Of a stretch of 40,934 nucleotides of DNA, positions 17,006-24,927 are shown one piece after another. Location: contig JANWUS010000004.1 of the NCBI GenBank assembly GCA_024958715.1, forward strand, positions 1 through 40,934, in the 5' to 3' direction. The DNA is from Cyanobium sp. FGCU52 (GTDB taxonomy: Bacteria > Cyanobacteriota > Cyanobacteriia > PCC-6307 > Cyanobiaceae). Within the stretch, counting starts at the first letter, position 1. Each line of letters begins with the position of its first letter. A model generated the notes under the pieces. It searched no databases. It had not been told where the DNA came from and saw nothing but the letters and a program-made list of their open reading frames with translations. The position numbers and the translations under genes were made by a program.

Positions 17006-17823
17006 CACACCCCTTTCGCCAGTCCCGGCGGCAGAACGGAGAGATCGGGCAGACCTCTGCAGTCCCCCCGCCAGAACAGCTCCGGCTGCAACGGCGTGAG
17101 CGAGGCCCCGCGTCCTGCCACCCACGCCACATCCGTGGGCCATTCGCTGGGGCCCGCCACCGGAGCCTCCGTGTCGTCGACCACCTCTCCGGCCAGCCAG
17201 TAGTACGTGCGGCCCCGGGGATCCTCCCGCCGCTCGAACTGGTCGACGTAGCGGCGCACGGCCGTTCGGCACCAGCGCACGGGTCCGATCGCGTCGGCCT
17301 GCAGGGGAGGCACGTTGAGGTTGAGTAGCATGCCCTCAGGCCATCCGCGCTCCCAGAGCCCTTCGGCCACGTCGAGCGCGATCCGGGCCGCAGGCTCGAA
17401 CCGGCGCCAGTGGAAGTCGGCGCTGCTCACCGCAAGGGCCGGGAACCCTTCGATCGTTCCCTCCATCGCCGCCGAAACGGTGCCGGAATAGAGCACGTCG
17501 GTGCCCAGGTTCGGTCCGTGGTTGATGCCGGAGAGCACCAGCTGGGGCGGTTCCTCGAGCAGGCGGAAGAGGGCGAGCTTGACGCAGTCGGAGGGGGTGC
17601 CGCTGCAGGCCCAGGCGGTGACGCCCGGGGCGAACAGTTCGTCGGCCCGCTCGGCCCTAAGGGGCGTCTGCAGGGTGAGGCCATGGCCGGTGGCCGAGCG
17701 CTCCTGATCCGGGCAGACCACCGTCACGCGATGGCCCCGCCGCGCCGCTTCCGCCGCCAGCGTCTGGATCCCGTCGGCGAAGACCCCGTCGTCGTTGCTG
17801 ATCAGAAGGCGGAGCGGCGGCAT
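17005..17823 (-). CDS. surE: 5'/3'-nucleotidase SurE
   Basis: SurE dephosphorylates nucleoside monophosphates and is linked to stationary-phase survival. Seen: metal-binding LLISNDDG with N10, D11 and D12, [54 protein letters not shown] and [10 protein letters not shown]. The length of 272 residues is normal. It starts 75 bp from the divergent pheS and is coupled to the GT2 gene that follows. Confident by motifs. Confidence 0.96.
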   Translation of the reverse strand: MPPLRLLISNDDGVFADGIQTLAAEAARRGHRVTVVCPDQERSATGHGLTLQTPLRAERADELFAPGVTAWACSGTPSDCVKLALFRLLEEPPQLVLSGINHGPNLGTDVLYSGTVSAAMEGTIEGFPALAVSSADFHWRRFEPAARIALDVAEGLWERGWPEGMLLNLNVPPLQADAIGPVRWCRTAVRRYVDQFERREDPRGRTYYWLAGEVVDDTEAPVAGPSEWPTDVAWVAGRGASLTPLQPELFWRGDCRGLPDLSVLPPGLAKGV

Positions 17824-17898
17824 CGGAGCGGCAAGACCAGCCGCAGGTTAGGCGCAGCCGGTCGCTGCCTACAGTCAGGCCCCGCCAAGACGCCCTCC

Positions 17899-18906
17899 GT
17901 GAGCGCCACCCTCAGCCTGCAGCAGCTCACCGAGCAGCTCGATGCCCTGGAAGCCGAGGCCGCCGCGGCCATCGGACAGGCCGCCGATGAGGCGGCCCTC
18001 GAAGACCTGCGGGTGGGGCTTCTCGGCAAGAAGGGCCGACTTTCCGTAGTGCTGGGCGCGATGGGACGCCTGCCGGGGGATGAGCGGCCCCTGGTGGGTC
18101 AACGCGCCAACGTGCTGAAGGAGCAGCTCCAGGGATTGCTGAAGGAACGCCTGGACGAGGTGAAACGGGCCGCCATGGCCGAACGGCTGGAGCGGGAGCG
18201 GATCGACGTCACCGCCCCCTGCCGCTACGTGCCGCCGGGGCATCGCCATCCGCTGATGGCCACGATCGAGGAGATCGTCGACATCTTTACGGGCCTCGGC
18301 TACCGGGTGGCCGAGGGCCCCGAGGTGGAGAGCGACCACTACAACTTCACCGCCCTGAACATCCCCGAGCACCATCCGGCCCGGGACATGCAGGACACCT
18401 TCTACCTGGGGGATGGCCACCTGCTGCGCACCCACACCTCGCCTGTCCAGATCCGCCACCTCGAGGCCAATCCGCCGCCGGTCCGGATCGTGGCGCCCGG
18501 CCGGGTCTACCGCCGCGATGCGGTCGATGCCACCCACTCCCCCGTGTTCCACCAGGTGGAGGTGCTCGCCCTCGACGAGGGGCTCGACTTCAGCCATCTG
18601 CGCGGCACCGTCACCACCTTCCTGCAGCAGTTCTTCGGCGACCTGCCGGTGCGCTTCCGCGCCAGCTACTTCCCCTTCACCGAGCCTTCGGCCGAGGTGG
18701 ATGTGCAGTGGCGAGGCCGCTGGCTGGAGGTGATGGGATGCGGCATGGTCGATCCGGCGGTTCTGGAGGGGCTGGGGATCGATCCCGAGCGCTGGAGCGG
18801 TTTCGCCGCCGGCCTGGGCGTGGAGCGCTTCTGCATGGTGCGCCACGGCATCGATGACATCCGCCGCCTCTACACCAGCGATCTGCGCTTCCTGGAGCAG
18901 TTCTGA
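17899..18906 (+). CDS. pheS: Phenylalanyl-tRNA synthetase alpha subunit
   Basis: PheS is the catalytic subunit of the alpha2-beta2 class II synthetase that charges tRNA-Phe. Seen: N-terminal coiled-coil (about 6-95, with [13 protein letters not shown]), [13 protein letters not shown], the motif 2 region [23 protein letters not shown] and motif 3 [18 protein letters not shown] near the end. The 335-residue length is typical. GTG at 17899 is chosen because it starts at the conserved N-terminal helix; the frame stays open upstream but lies opposite surE. pheT is not adjacent. Confidence 0.96.
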   Translation: MSATLSLQQLTEQLDALEAEAAAAIGQAADEAALEDLRVGLLGKKGRLSVVLGAMGRLPGDERPLVGQRANVLKEQLQGLLKERLDEVKRAAMAERLERERIDVTAPCRYVPPGHRHPLMATIEEIVDIFTGLGYRVAEGPEVESDHYNFTALNIPEHHPARDMQDTFYLGDGHLLRTHTSPVQIRHLEANPPPVRIVAPGRVYRRDAVDATHSPVFHQVEVLALDEGLDFSHLRGTVTTFLQQFFGDLPVRFRASYFPFTEPSAEVDVQWRGRWLEVMGCGMVDPAVLEGLGIDPERWSGFAAGLGVERFCMVRHGIDDIRRLYTSDLRFLEQF

Positions 18907-18963
18907 GCCCGTGGGCCGCCGCCGGGCGGCCCATAGACTTGCCGGGCCCTTCGACCGCGATCG

Positions 18964-19893
18964 GTGCCCCGCGTCGGACTGATCGTCAACGACGGCAAGG
19001 ATCTGGCCATCGCCACCGCCGACACGATCGAGAGCCGGCTCACGGCGGCCGGACTCGAGGTGGTGCGGGTGAGCAGCTCCGGCGGGGTGGTGGGCTTCGC
19101 CAACCCCGATCAGCACCTGCGCAGCAAGGGCTACAGCGCCTGCGTGCCGGCCAGCTTCGATGCCGAGATGGCTCTGGCCCTGGTGCTCGGAGGTGATGGC
19201 ACCGTGCTCTCCGCCGCCCGTCAGACCGCGCCGATCGGCGTGCCGATCCTCACCATCAACACCGGCCACCTCGGCTTTCTTGCCGAGGCCTACCTCAAGG
19301 ATCTCGATCAGGTGCTCGACCTGGTGGTGGCCGGCGACTGGACGATCGAGGAGCGCTCGATGCTGGTGGTGAGCGTGATGCGCGGCGAGCAGCGGCGCTG
19401 GGAGGTGCTCTGTCTGAACGAGATGGCCCTTCACCGCGAGCCGCTCACCAGCATGTGCCACTTCGAGATCGCCATCGGCCGCCATGCCCCCGTGGATATC
19501 GCCGCCGACGGGGTGATCCTCTCCTCGCCCACGGGCTCCACCGCCTATGCCCTCAGTGCAGGAGGTCCGGTGATCACGCCCGACTGTCCCGTGCTGCAGC
19601 TCACACCGATCGCCGCCCATTCCCTGGCCTCTAGGGCGCTGGTCTTCAGCGACCGGGAACCCGTGACTGTGTTTCCTGCAACCCCGGAGCGCCTGATGAT
19701 GGTGGTGGACGGCAGTGCCGGCTGCTACATCTGGCCCGAGGATCGGGTTCTGGTGCGCCGCAGCGACCATCCCGTTCGCTTCGTCAGGCTGGCCGACCAT
19801 GAGTTCTTCCAGGTGCTGCGCAACAAGCTGGGATGGGGCCTTCCTCACGTGGCCAAGCCCGGACTCGGCCTGGGCGGCGTGGGACCGGGATGA
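18964..19893 (+). CDS. nadK: NAD kinase
   Basis: NadK phosphorylates NAD+ to NADP+, the electron acceptor of photosynthesis. Seen: [13 protein letters not shown] at the start, the catalytic GGDGT at 76-80, [45 protein letters not shown] and VDG near the C-terminus. The 309-residue length is normal. It starts with GTG at 18964, 57 bp after pheS. Its stop overlaps the start of the OmpR-type regulator gene in ATGA. Confidence 0.96.
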   Translation: MPRVGLIVNDGKDLAIATADTIESRLTAAGLEVVRVSSSGGVVGFANPDQHLRSKGYSACVPASFDAEMALALVLGGDGTVLSAARQTAPIGVPILTINTGHLGFLAEAYLKDLDQVLDLVVAGDWTIEERSMLVVSVMRGEQRRWEVLCLNEMALHREPLTSMCHFEIAIGRHAPVDIAADGVILSSPTGSTAYALSAGGPVITPDCPVLQLTPIAAHSLASRALVFSDREPVTVFPATPERLMMVVDGSAGCYIWPEDRVLVRRSDHPVRFVRLADHEFFQVLRNKLGWGLPHVAKPGLGLGGVGPG

Positions 19894-20549
19894 GCGGCCC
19901 CACCGTGTTGCTGCTGGGGGTGGAGGCGGTTCGCCTGGCCCCACGTCTGGAGCTTTCCGGCTATTGCCCTGTGGAGGAGAGCAGCCCCGCGGTGCCGCAG
20001 GCGGTGATCCTCTCGCCCGGCCAGGAGACGCGTATCCACGAACTGCGGGGGCGCTGGCAGGGGGTGCCCCTGCTGCTGGGCATCGCTGACGACAGCGTGG
20101 CTGGACGCATCCGCTGCCTTGCCAGCGGCGCGGACGACTTCTGGCTCACCGCGCTGGGGCCGAGCGATCTGCTCACCCGTCTGCGCCTTCATCTGGAGAG
20201 CAATCGGCCGCTGCCGGAGGGCGAGACCCCTCTGCGGGTGGCCGACCTGGAGGTGAACCCCACCCGCCGGGCGGTGCGTCGGGGCCGGCGGGAGATCGCC
20301 CTCACGGCCCGCGAATACCAGCTGCTGCTGCTGCTGATCCGCCGGGCCGGCGAGGTGGTGGTACGGGAGCGGATCCTGCGGGAGATCTGGGACGATCAAC
20401 CCGGTGCCGCCAGCAACGTGATCGAGGTGTATGTGCGCTACCTGCGCCAGAAGCTGGAGGAAGACGGCGAGAAGCGGCTGATCCACACGGTGCGCGGCCA
20501 GGGCTACTGCCTGGCGGAGCGCCCGCCGGCGCGGATCGAGGAGTCATGA
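19890..20549 (+). CDS. OmpR/PhoB-type regulator with degenerate receiver domain
   Basis: A 219-residue protein with a receiver-like N-terminal domain (about 4-100) and a winged-helix DNA-binding domain (about 115-208), seen as [58 protein letters not shown] and [11 protein letters not shown]. In the receiver part the usual acidic pocket after the first strand is missing (LLLGVE). The expected phospho-acceptor aspartate after the third strand is a serine (AVILSPG, S42), and the fifth-strand lysine is absent (LTALG). It therefore cannot work as a classic phosphorylated regulator. No sensor kinase is nearby. Translationally coupled to nadK and to the following lipoprotein gene (both ATGA). Confidence 0.85.
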   Translation: MSGPTVLLLGVEAVRLAPRLELSGYCPVEESSPAVPQAVILSPGQETRIHELRGRWQGVPLLLGIADDSVAGRIRCLASGADDFWLTALGPSDLLTRLRLHLESNRPLPEGETPLRVADLEVNPTRRAVRRGRREIALTAREYQLLLLLIRRAGEVVVRERILREIWDDQPGAASNVIEVYVRYLRQKLEEDGEKRLIHTVRGQGYCLAERPPARIEES

Positions 20550-21055
20550 GCATGGGCCCGGCAAGAGGCCTGCCCTGGCTGGGGATCACCCTGGCGTTAC
20601 TTGTGGGCTGTGACAGCCGTGGCCAGGCCGACGATGCCACGGCCCAGCCACCGCAGCATCTGCCGGTCACCGCCCGCTGGTGCCTGGATCGCGGCCCCTG
20701 CCTCGACCTCGAGGTTGCACGCACACCACGCCAGCAGATGCTCGGCCTGCAGTTGCGGGAGCCGCTGCCGCCCTTGCGGGGCATGTGGTTCCCGTTTGCG
20801 CCACCGACACCAGCCCGCTTCTGGATGCATCGCACCCCGGCCTCCCTGGACATGATCTTCGTGCGCGACGGACGGGTTCTGGAGGTTGTGGAGGGAGCGA
20901 CGCCGTGCATGCATCTGCCCTGCCGCTCCTACGGACCGGGGGTGCCAGTGGATGGGGTGCTTGAGCTGGCGGCGGGTCGGGCGGCTGCCTTGGGCATTGC
21001 GCCCGGCGTTCCCGTGAGGATCGAACCGCTCCCCAGGCCCCTGCAGGCACCCTGA
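20546..21055 (+). CDS. DUF192 lipoprotein
   Basis: A 169-residue predicted lipoprotein: hydrophobic leader with lipobox LLVGC and C22 as the lipidated residue. After a short linker the DUF192 domain shows EVARTPRQQMLGLQLRE, LPPLRGMWFPF, FWMHRTPASLDMIFVRDGRVLEV and VLELAAGRAAALGI. DUF192 proteins form a compact beta-structure of unknown function. The start overlaps the regulator stop (ATGA); this is the last gene of the pheS-nadK run. Its stop is four bases from the convergent cbiET stop. Confidence 0.85.
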   Translation: MSMGPARGLPWLGITLALLVGCDSRGQADDATAQPPQHLPVTARWCLDRGPCLDLEVARTPRQQMLGLQLREPLPPLRGMWFPFAPPTPARFWMHRTPASLDMIFVRDGRVLEVVEGATPCMHLPCRSYGPGVPVDGVLELAAGRAAALGIAPGVPVRIEPLPRPLQAP

Positions 21056-21059
21056 TGCC

Positions 21060-22424
21060 TCAGGCCAGGGAAGCCGGACGGCGGCCCCGCAGCACCAGAA
21101 CCGGATTCAGGGGCTGCAGCCGGGTGCCCCCGGCCAGCGGTGCACCCCGCCAGGCCTGGAGCTGGCTCACCCCCACCTGACAGCCCGCCTGCTCCAGCAG
21201 CGGCCTCAGCTCCGCCAGAGCTTCCACCGTGGCCAGGGGGATCACCACCACCCCGCCCGGCCGCATCCGCCGCAGCACCTCCGCCAGCACCGCGCCCCGG
21301 TCGCGTCCGCCACCGCCGATCACCACGCGATCGGGATCCGGCAGGGAGTGGAGGAGCTCGGGGGCCTTCCCTTCCACCACGGCCGCCGGCCGCACCCCCA
21401 GCCGCTCGGCATTGGCCTGGATCAGCGCGGCCGATCCGCCGCGTCGTTCCACCAGCCACCCCTGAAGCCCGGGCCGCAGCCGCAGGGCCTCCAGGCCGAT
21501 CGAGCCCACGCCGGCCCCGATGTCCCAGAGCACACCGGTCTCGGGCAGCTCCAGATCGGCAAGCAGCTGAACGCGCACCTCCCGCTTGGTCATCAGTCCA
21601 GGGCGGTCGTCGTGCTGGAGAAACAGCCCGTCGTCGAGACCGAACAGGGGCAGGGCCGATGGATCCCCAGGTGCTGGCGGCGGTTCGGCGATCAGCAGAA
21701 CCAGATGCAGGGGATCCAGATCCGCCGGCAGGAGGGCTCCAGGGGCCAGCCTCTGCACCCGTTCCTCGGCATGGCCCAGCCGCTCACAGAGCCATAGGGC
21801 ATAGGCCTGCTCGAGGCCCGAGGCCGCCAGGATCCTGCGCACGGCCTCCGCACCGCCGCCGTCCGGGTCGGTGAGCACCGCCAGGGCCCGTGGCCGCTTC
21901 TGCAGCGCTGCCGCGAGGGGTTCCGGATCCCGGCCGTGCAGGCTGATCCAGCTGGCGTCCTGCCAGGGACGTCCGATGCGGGCGAAGGCCAGCTGCATCG
22001 AGCTGGGGGCTGGATGGAACCGCAGGCGGGCGGCGCCGAAGCGCTGCAGCAGCAGCCTGCCGATCCCGAACCACAGGGGGTCACCGCTGGCGAGCACCAC
22101 CGCGGCCCGGCCCTGTGCCAGGCATGTCTCAAGCGAAGGCCAGGCGGCCTCCGGCTGGTCGGTGCGTACAGCCTCTGGACAGGGGGATGAGGGCGAAAGT
22201 AGGCCTGCGGCCTGCTCCCCTTCCCACCAGGATTCCAGTCCTGCCAGCAGCCGCCGAGGGCCCGCCACCAGGGCCGCGGCACGCAGATGCTGCTGGGCCG
22301 CGGCGGGAAGCCCCCGGAGGCCACCGGCATCGGTGCCGATCACCTGCAGCACCCCTTCCGTGTTCGCATCCGGCCCCTCTCGATCGCCCAGACCCTTCCA
22401 CGCCGCTGCCGCCATGATGCTCAT
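21060..22424 (-). CDS. cbiET: Bifunctional precorrin-6Y/cobalt-precorrin methylase CbiET (CobL type)
   Basis: A 454-residue fusion in the corrin ring pathway. The N-terminal domain is CbiE (C5 methylation), seen as LQVIGTDAGGL, VVLASGDPLWFGIGRLLLQRFG and FHPAPSSMQLAFARIG. The C-terminal domain is CbiT (C15 methylation with decarboxylation), seen as TKREVRVQLLADLELPETGVLWDIGAGVGSIGLEALRL, a classical SAM-binding DIGAGVGSIGLE glycine motif, and VVIGGGGRD. ATG at 22424 is chosen because an AGGAG lies nine bases upstream; GTG at 22352 is an alternative closer to the conserved CbiE start. No other cobalamin gene is nearby. Divergent from the 22446 gene with 21 bp between the starts. Confidence 0.9.
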   Translation of the reverse strand: MSIMAAAAWKGLGDREGPDANTEGVLQVIGTDAGGLRGLPAAAQQHLRAAALVAGPRRLLAGLESWWEGEQAAGLLSPSSPCPEAVRTDQPEAAWPSLETCLAQGRAAVVLASGDPLWFGIGRLLLQRFGAARLRFHPAPSSMQLAFARIGRPWQDASWISLHGRDPEPLAAALQKRPRALAVLTDPDGGGAEAVRRILAASGLEQAYALWLCERLGHAEERVQRLAPGALLPADLDPLHLVLLIAEPPPAPGDPSALPLFGLDDGLFLQHDDRPGLMTKREVRVQLLADLELPETGVLWDIGAGVGSIGLEALRLRPGLQGWLVERRGGSAALIQANAERLGVRPAAVVEGKAPELLHSLPDPDRVVIGGGGRDRGAVLAEVLRRMRPGGVVVIPLATVEALAELRPLLEQAGCQVGVSQLQAWRGAPLAGGTRLQPLNPVLVLRGRRPASLA

Positions 22425-22445
22425 CCCCCGGATCTCCTGTCCTTC

Positions 22446-22724
22446 ATGAGCGACCGCCGCCAGCGCATCCATGAGCTGGTCATGGCCCTGCTGGGCCAGC
22501 AGAGCGACCTGGAGCTGCTCAGCGGCGACGGCAGCGGATTTCCCGGCGGCGATGCCGGCAGCTGGGTCGAGCGCAACCGTCGCGTGGTGCAGCGGTATCA
22601 GGCCCTGGTGCGCACGGCCGTGACCTTGGATGCCCTCATGGATCAGGAGATTGCCCAGGACCCCTTACCTCCCATCGATCGGGAGAAACCGGCCGGCAAC
22701 CAGCCCCCTTCAGCGACGGGGTGA
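22446..22724 (+). CDS. Small conserved-looking protein of unknown function
   Basis: A 92-residue soluble protein, mostly helical, starting MSDRRQRIHELVMALLGQQSDLELL and with a helix around VVQRYQALVRTAVTLDALMDQEI. I cannot assign a domain. The DUF-like composition and the divergent placement next to cbiET suggest a real gene. Its last 15 bases overlap the 3' end of the convergent acyltransferase gene. A role in regulation or RNA binding would be guesswork. Confidence 0.55.
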   Translation: MSDRRQRIHELVMALLGQQSDLELLSGDGSGFPGGDAGSWVERNRRVVQRYQALVRTAVTLDALMDQEIAQDPLPPIDREKPAGNQPPSATG

Positions 22725-24800
22725 GGGCTCGAGCTGATCGAGGAAACTCCTGAAGCGTGGCAGGAGTGTGAGGGCCCCTGCATGGGTGAGGTGGTTTCCG
22801 TCGGAGTAGAGCGGCTCAATCCCGCGGTGGGTGGAGCAGGTGTCGCGGCCTTCGGGACACACACTCTCGAGGGGATCGAAAAGGCTCACGCCTTCCATGC
22901 CGTCTGCCAGGTCGGTCAGCAGGCTCAGCAGGCGTTTGTTTTCGTCCAGGACATCGCTGCGGTTCCGCACCACCGGCCGGCATGCCGGATCGATGGCCCA
23001 GAGGGGGCGAAACCATTCGGCGTTGCACAGCGAGAGAGGGACGGCAATCTTTTTCTGGTCGAACGAGGGCAGGGGACCGAACAGGATCACAGAGGCTCCA
23101 CGGCGCTGCGCTGATGCGGCGATGCGTTTGATCCCGGCGCGATAGGAGGACTCCGCAGCCTCACGCTTGGCTGCCGCCAAGGAGGCGAAATAGCTGGGGA
23201 GACTGGAAACAAGCACCAGGCGATCGCCGGGGTGGAGGCTTGCTGCAAGTCGCTCCATCGTGTTCGCGTCATGAGGTTGGCAGAGCCGGTATCGATCGCT
23301 TCGGTGGGTGTTGTCCCTGCGGGGTTCGAAGTAGGGGAAGGGGCAACCACCACGGGCATGAAAGGCCACGTTCCAGGTACCCCTGGACAGGATCTCTCCC
23401 CCCAGTGGGATCAGGGCATGGGTGTGGCTGTCCCCTTCGAAGAAAAGGGTGGGACGATCCGGCACTCTGACCGCGTGGCATGGGTCGGGTGCAGTGGCAG
23501 CCCTGATTGGAGCTGTTGGGTCGAGAAAACAGTTTGCCGTGCTCACACGGGTTCCCTCGATCCACTTCATGTTGAAGGTCCCTTCCTGAAGACGGGAGTG
23601 ATCGCCCAGGAATGAGATGCTTCGCAGGGGACCCTGCAAGAGCACAAGCCACCCTGCCGCCATGGCTGCTGCGAGAGGGTAAAGAATGATGGAAGAGCCA
23701 CCTTGTTTTGCGAAGCGGAAGCGGGTCTCAAGTCGATAGGAAACCAGCGTGAGCAGAGCGGTGACCAGCAGGATCGCGGGGATGGCCCTCAGGTCCACCC
23801 CCACGGTCCAGCGGAAGAGAACGATGACCGGCCAGTGCCAGAGATAGAGCGAGTAGGAGAGCAGGCCGATGGATACGCTCAAGGGGTGGCAGAGGAATCG
23901 CCCTGCCAGGCTCCTGGGCTGGGCAAGCACGAGCAGGGTGGCCGACAGGATGGCGATCGCCACCGTGGAGAACAGGCTCAAGCTTTCAGGCACGAACAGG
24001 AGGCCTGCCAGTGTGAGCAGCATGACCAGGCTGAGCGGACCGCGGACCTGTTCGAGGGGCAGTCGGCTGCCCAGATCCCTGGCGGTGCCGCTGCCCCGAT
24101 GGAGCAGGTAGGCAAGGCTTCCTGCGGTCAACTCCCAGAATCTGGCTGGGGTGAGATAAAAAGCTCGCTCCGGCTGCCCCCTCCAGTGCAGCATCACAAA
24201 CAGAGCAAGGGAAACTGCCAGAAGGACAAGGCAGGCCACTTTCAGCCTGCGCAGCGAACGGCGTGAGGCGCCTGCTACCCCGAGCCCGCAGAGAAGCAGA
24301 AGGGCGGGCCAGACGAGATAGAACTGTTCTTCGACGCCCAGCGACCACGTATGCAGAAAAATGTTGTAGTGGTTGTCGGTGGCGAAGTAGTTCGATCCCT
24401 GTCGAAGCAGATAGAGATTGGCAACACCGAAAAGGGCAGAGATTCCGGTGCGCAATGTGGACGCATGGAGATCCTCCATCGGAGGAACCACCATGGCGAA
24501 AACAACGGCGGCTACCATCACGTTGAGAATCAGTGCCGGAAGCAGCCTGCGAAAGCGTCGGCTGTAGAACTGAGCCAGAAAGCTCCACCTGCTGGCATCC
24601 TGGCGAACCAGAAGCGAGGAGGTCACCACATAGCCTGAGATGACAAAGAAGATGTCCACCCCGAGGAAGCCGCCAGGCAGCCAGGCTGGATTGAGATGAT
24701 TAATCAGAACCGCCAGAACGGAGAAGGCACGCAGGCCGTCGATCTCCGGCCGATAGGCTCTCGTTTGCGGGATGGAAAGACCGGGCAGCGCCATGACCAT
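22710..24800 (-). CDS. Membrane acyltransferase (OafA/YrhL type) with C-terminal SGNH domain
   Basis: A 696-residue protein that likely O-acetylates a surface polysaccharide or cell-wall glycan. The first half is an acyltransferase-3 membrane domain with many hydrophobic helices. It shows YRPEIDGLRAFSVLAV, the catalytic-histidine region VLINHLNPAWLPGGF (H35) and GVDIFFVISGYVVT. The C-terminal half is an SGNH hydrolase-like periplasmic domain with GDSH at 456-459 and the DGNH catalytic pair around 667-670. Transfer to periplasm and then to the glycan fits this OafA layout. Start codons at 24800 and 24794 both work. It stands alone, convergent with the 22446 gene and divergent from the GH116 gene. 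Confidence 0.9.
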   Translation of the reverse strand: MVMALPGLSIPQTRAYRPEIDGLRAFSVLAVLINHLNPAWLPGGFLGVDIFFVISGYVVTSSLLVRQDASRWSFLAQFYSRRFRRLLPALILNVMVAAVVFAMVVPPMEDLHASTLRTGISALFGVANLYLLRQGSNYFATDNHYNIFLHTWSLGVEEQFYLVWPALLLLCGLGVAGASRRSLRRLKVACLVLLAVSLALFVMLHWRGQPERAFYLTPARFWELTAGSLAYLLHRGSGTARDLGSRLPLEQVRGPLSLVMLLTLAGLLFVPESLSLFSTVAIAILSATLLVLAQPRSLAGRFLCHPLSVSIGLLSYSLYLWHWPVIVLFRWTVGVDLRAIPAILLVTALLTLVSYRLETRFRFAKQGGSSIILYPLAAAMAAGWLVLLQGPLRSISFLGDHSRLQEGTFNMKWIEGTRVSTANCFLDPTAPIRAATAPDPCHAVRVPDRPTLFFEGDSHTHALIPLGGEILSRGTWNVAFHARGGCPFPYFEPRRDNTHRSDRYRLCQPHDANTMERLAASLHPGDRLVLVSSLPSYFASLAAAKREAAESSYRAGIKRIAASAQRRGASVILFGPLPSFDQKKIAVPLSLCNAEWFRPLWAIDPACRPVVRNRSDVLDENKRLLSLLTDLADGMEGVSLFDPLESVCPEGRDTCSTHRGIEPLYSDGNHLTHAGALTLLPRFRSFLDQLEPSPRR

Positions 24801-24927
24801 CGGTCAATCCTCATCGCCGCTCCGACGCTATCACCAGATTTCAGTGTGGCTCGACACGGCCTTCTCTCGCGGACTGACGCTTCCCTGAGGGTTCTGACAA
24901 GCTGGCGCACATCCTGCAAGGCTTCCG

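Noticed and set aside
17875..19944. Minus-strand frame of about 689 codons opposite pheS and nadK
   Set aside because: It is His/Gly-rich low-complexity translation with no domain, fully covered by well-supported genes on the other strand.
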